From an uncultured Prevotella sp. (GTDB taxonomy: Bacteria > Bacteroidota > Bacteroidia > Bacteroidales > Bacteroidaceae): a stretch of DNA of 6,547 nucleotides. The stretch lies in NCBI GenBank assembly GCA_946055365.1, contig CAMGFM010000077.1, positions 1 through 6,547 on the forward strand. Reading direction: 5' to 3'. A program made the translations under genes and the position numbers. Of this stretch, positions 6,380 through 6,547 are shown piece by piece; position 1 is the stretch's first letter, and each line of letters begins with the position of its first letter. The notes under the pieces were generated by a model. That model was not told where the DNA came from, searched no databases, and was given only the letters and a program-made list of their open reading frames with translations.

Positions 6380-6440
6380 TACCCAAATATAATGAACAGA
6401 AGACGGTGTCTTAGGGGACAAAACGGGACTGCATACCATA

Positions 6441-6484
6441 AAAAAGCCATTCAAAAAGATTTTTTAGAACCTTTTGAATGGCTA
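6441..6484 (-). terminator. Intrinsic terminator of a minus-strand gene beyond the right edge
   Basis: Perfect 12-bp arms AGCCATTCAAAA (6446-6457) and TTTTGAATGGCT (6473-6484) surround a 15-nt loop, and on the minus strand the stem is followed by six Ts (6446-6441). It ends about 60 bp upstream of the receptor promoter, separating the receptor from whatever is transcribed from the right. The plus strand lacks a downstream T-tract. Confidence 0.85.
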
Positions 6485-6547
6485 TGTGCCTGCATCTTGC
6501 TACGTGTGCAACCGATGTGGCACGGCAAAGAAACGGTAAATCACGAC
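6485..6547 (-). other. Right-edge tail, probable 3' end or 3' UTR of an unseen minus-strand gene
   Basis: The terminator at 6441-6484 implies a minus-strand transcript from the right. One minus-strand frame is open from 6547 and stops at TAG 6502-6500 (VVIYRFFAVPHRLHT), which could be the last 15 codons of that gene. It is too short to identify, and the stop could equally lie outside the window. Confidence 0.3.

Overview
The window looks like chromosomal DNA from an anaerobic gut- or oral-type member of the Bacteroidales, most likely a Prevotella-like organism. The evidence is protein-level family resemblance, two close matches to the Bacteroidota promoter consensus (TTTG / TAnnTTTG), A-rich translation starts without Shine-Dalgarno sequences, and a TonB-dependent receptor carrying the N-terminal carboxypeptidase-like domain common in this phylum. 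The genus is inferred, not proven.

Layout. (1) Positions 1-459, minus strand: the first 153 codons of an NAD-dependent SDR-type L-threonine 3-dehydrogenase, cut by the left edge. (2) Positions 460-888: a divergent intergenic region, very AT-rich up to about 700, with an 11-bp direct repeat, a weak promoter candidate and a possible structured kbl leader. (3) Positions 889-2076, plus strand: kbl, glycine C-acetyltransferase (2-amino-3-ketobutyrate CoA ligase), followed by a strong intrinsic terminator at 2127-2179. (4) Positions 2192-2320: about six degenerate 21-22-nt tandem repeats in the convergent gap. (5) Positions 2338-3558, minus strand: an anaerobic sulfatase-maturing enzyme (radical SAM/SPASM, ChuR/anSME type), with a clear promoter and a 5'-end hairpin upstream. 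(6) Positions 3830-6256, minus strand: an 808-residue TonB-dependent outer-membrane receptor with its own promoter and 3' hairpins. (7) Positions 6441-6484: an intrinsic terminator for a minus-strand transcript entering from beyond the right edge.

How the genes work together. The first two genes are consecutive steps of threonine catabolism: threonine is oxidised to 2-amino-3-ketobutyrate, which Kbl cleaves with CoA to glycine and acetyl-CoA. The sulfatase maturase installs the formylglycine residue in sulfatases encoded elsewhere. The TonB receptor imports an unidentified ligand. The maturase and receptor share a strand, but a hairpin, a terminator and a promoter lie between them, so they are probably separate transcription units.

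I found no new multi-gene system. The signals most worth a second look are the 21-nt tandem repeat, the 7-bp inverted repeat at the predicted transcription start of the maturase gene, the cysteine pair and calcium-loop-like motif in the receptor, and the long kbl leader. For kbl, the maturase and the receptor, the longest open frame overshoots the likely true start.
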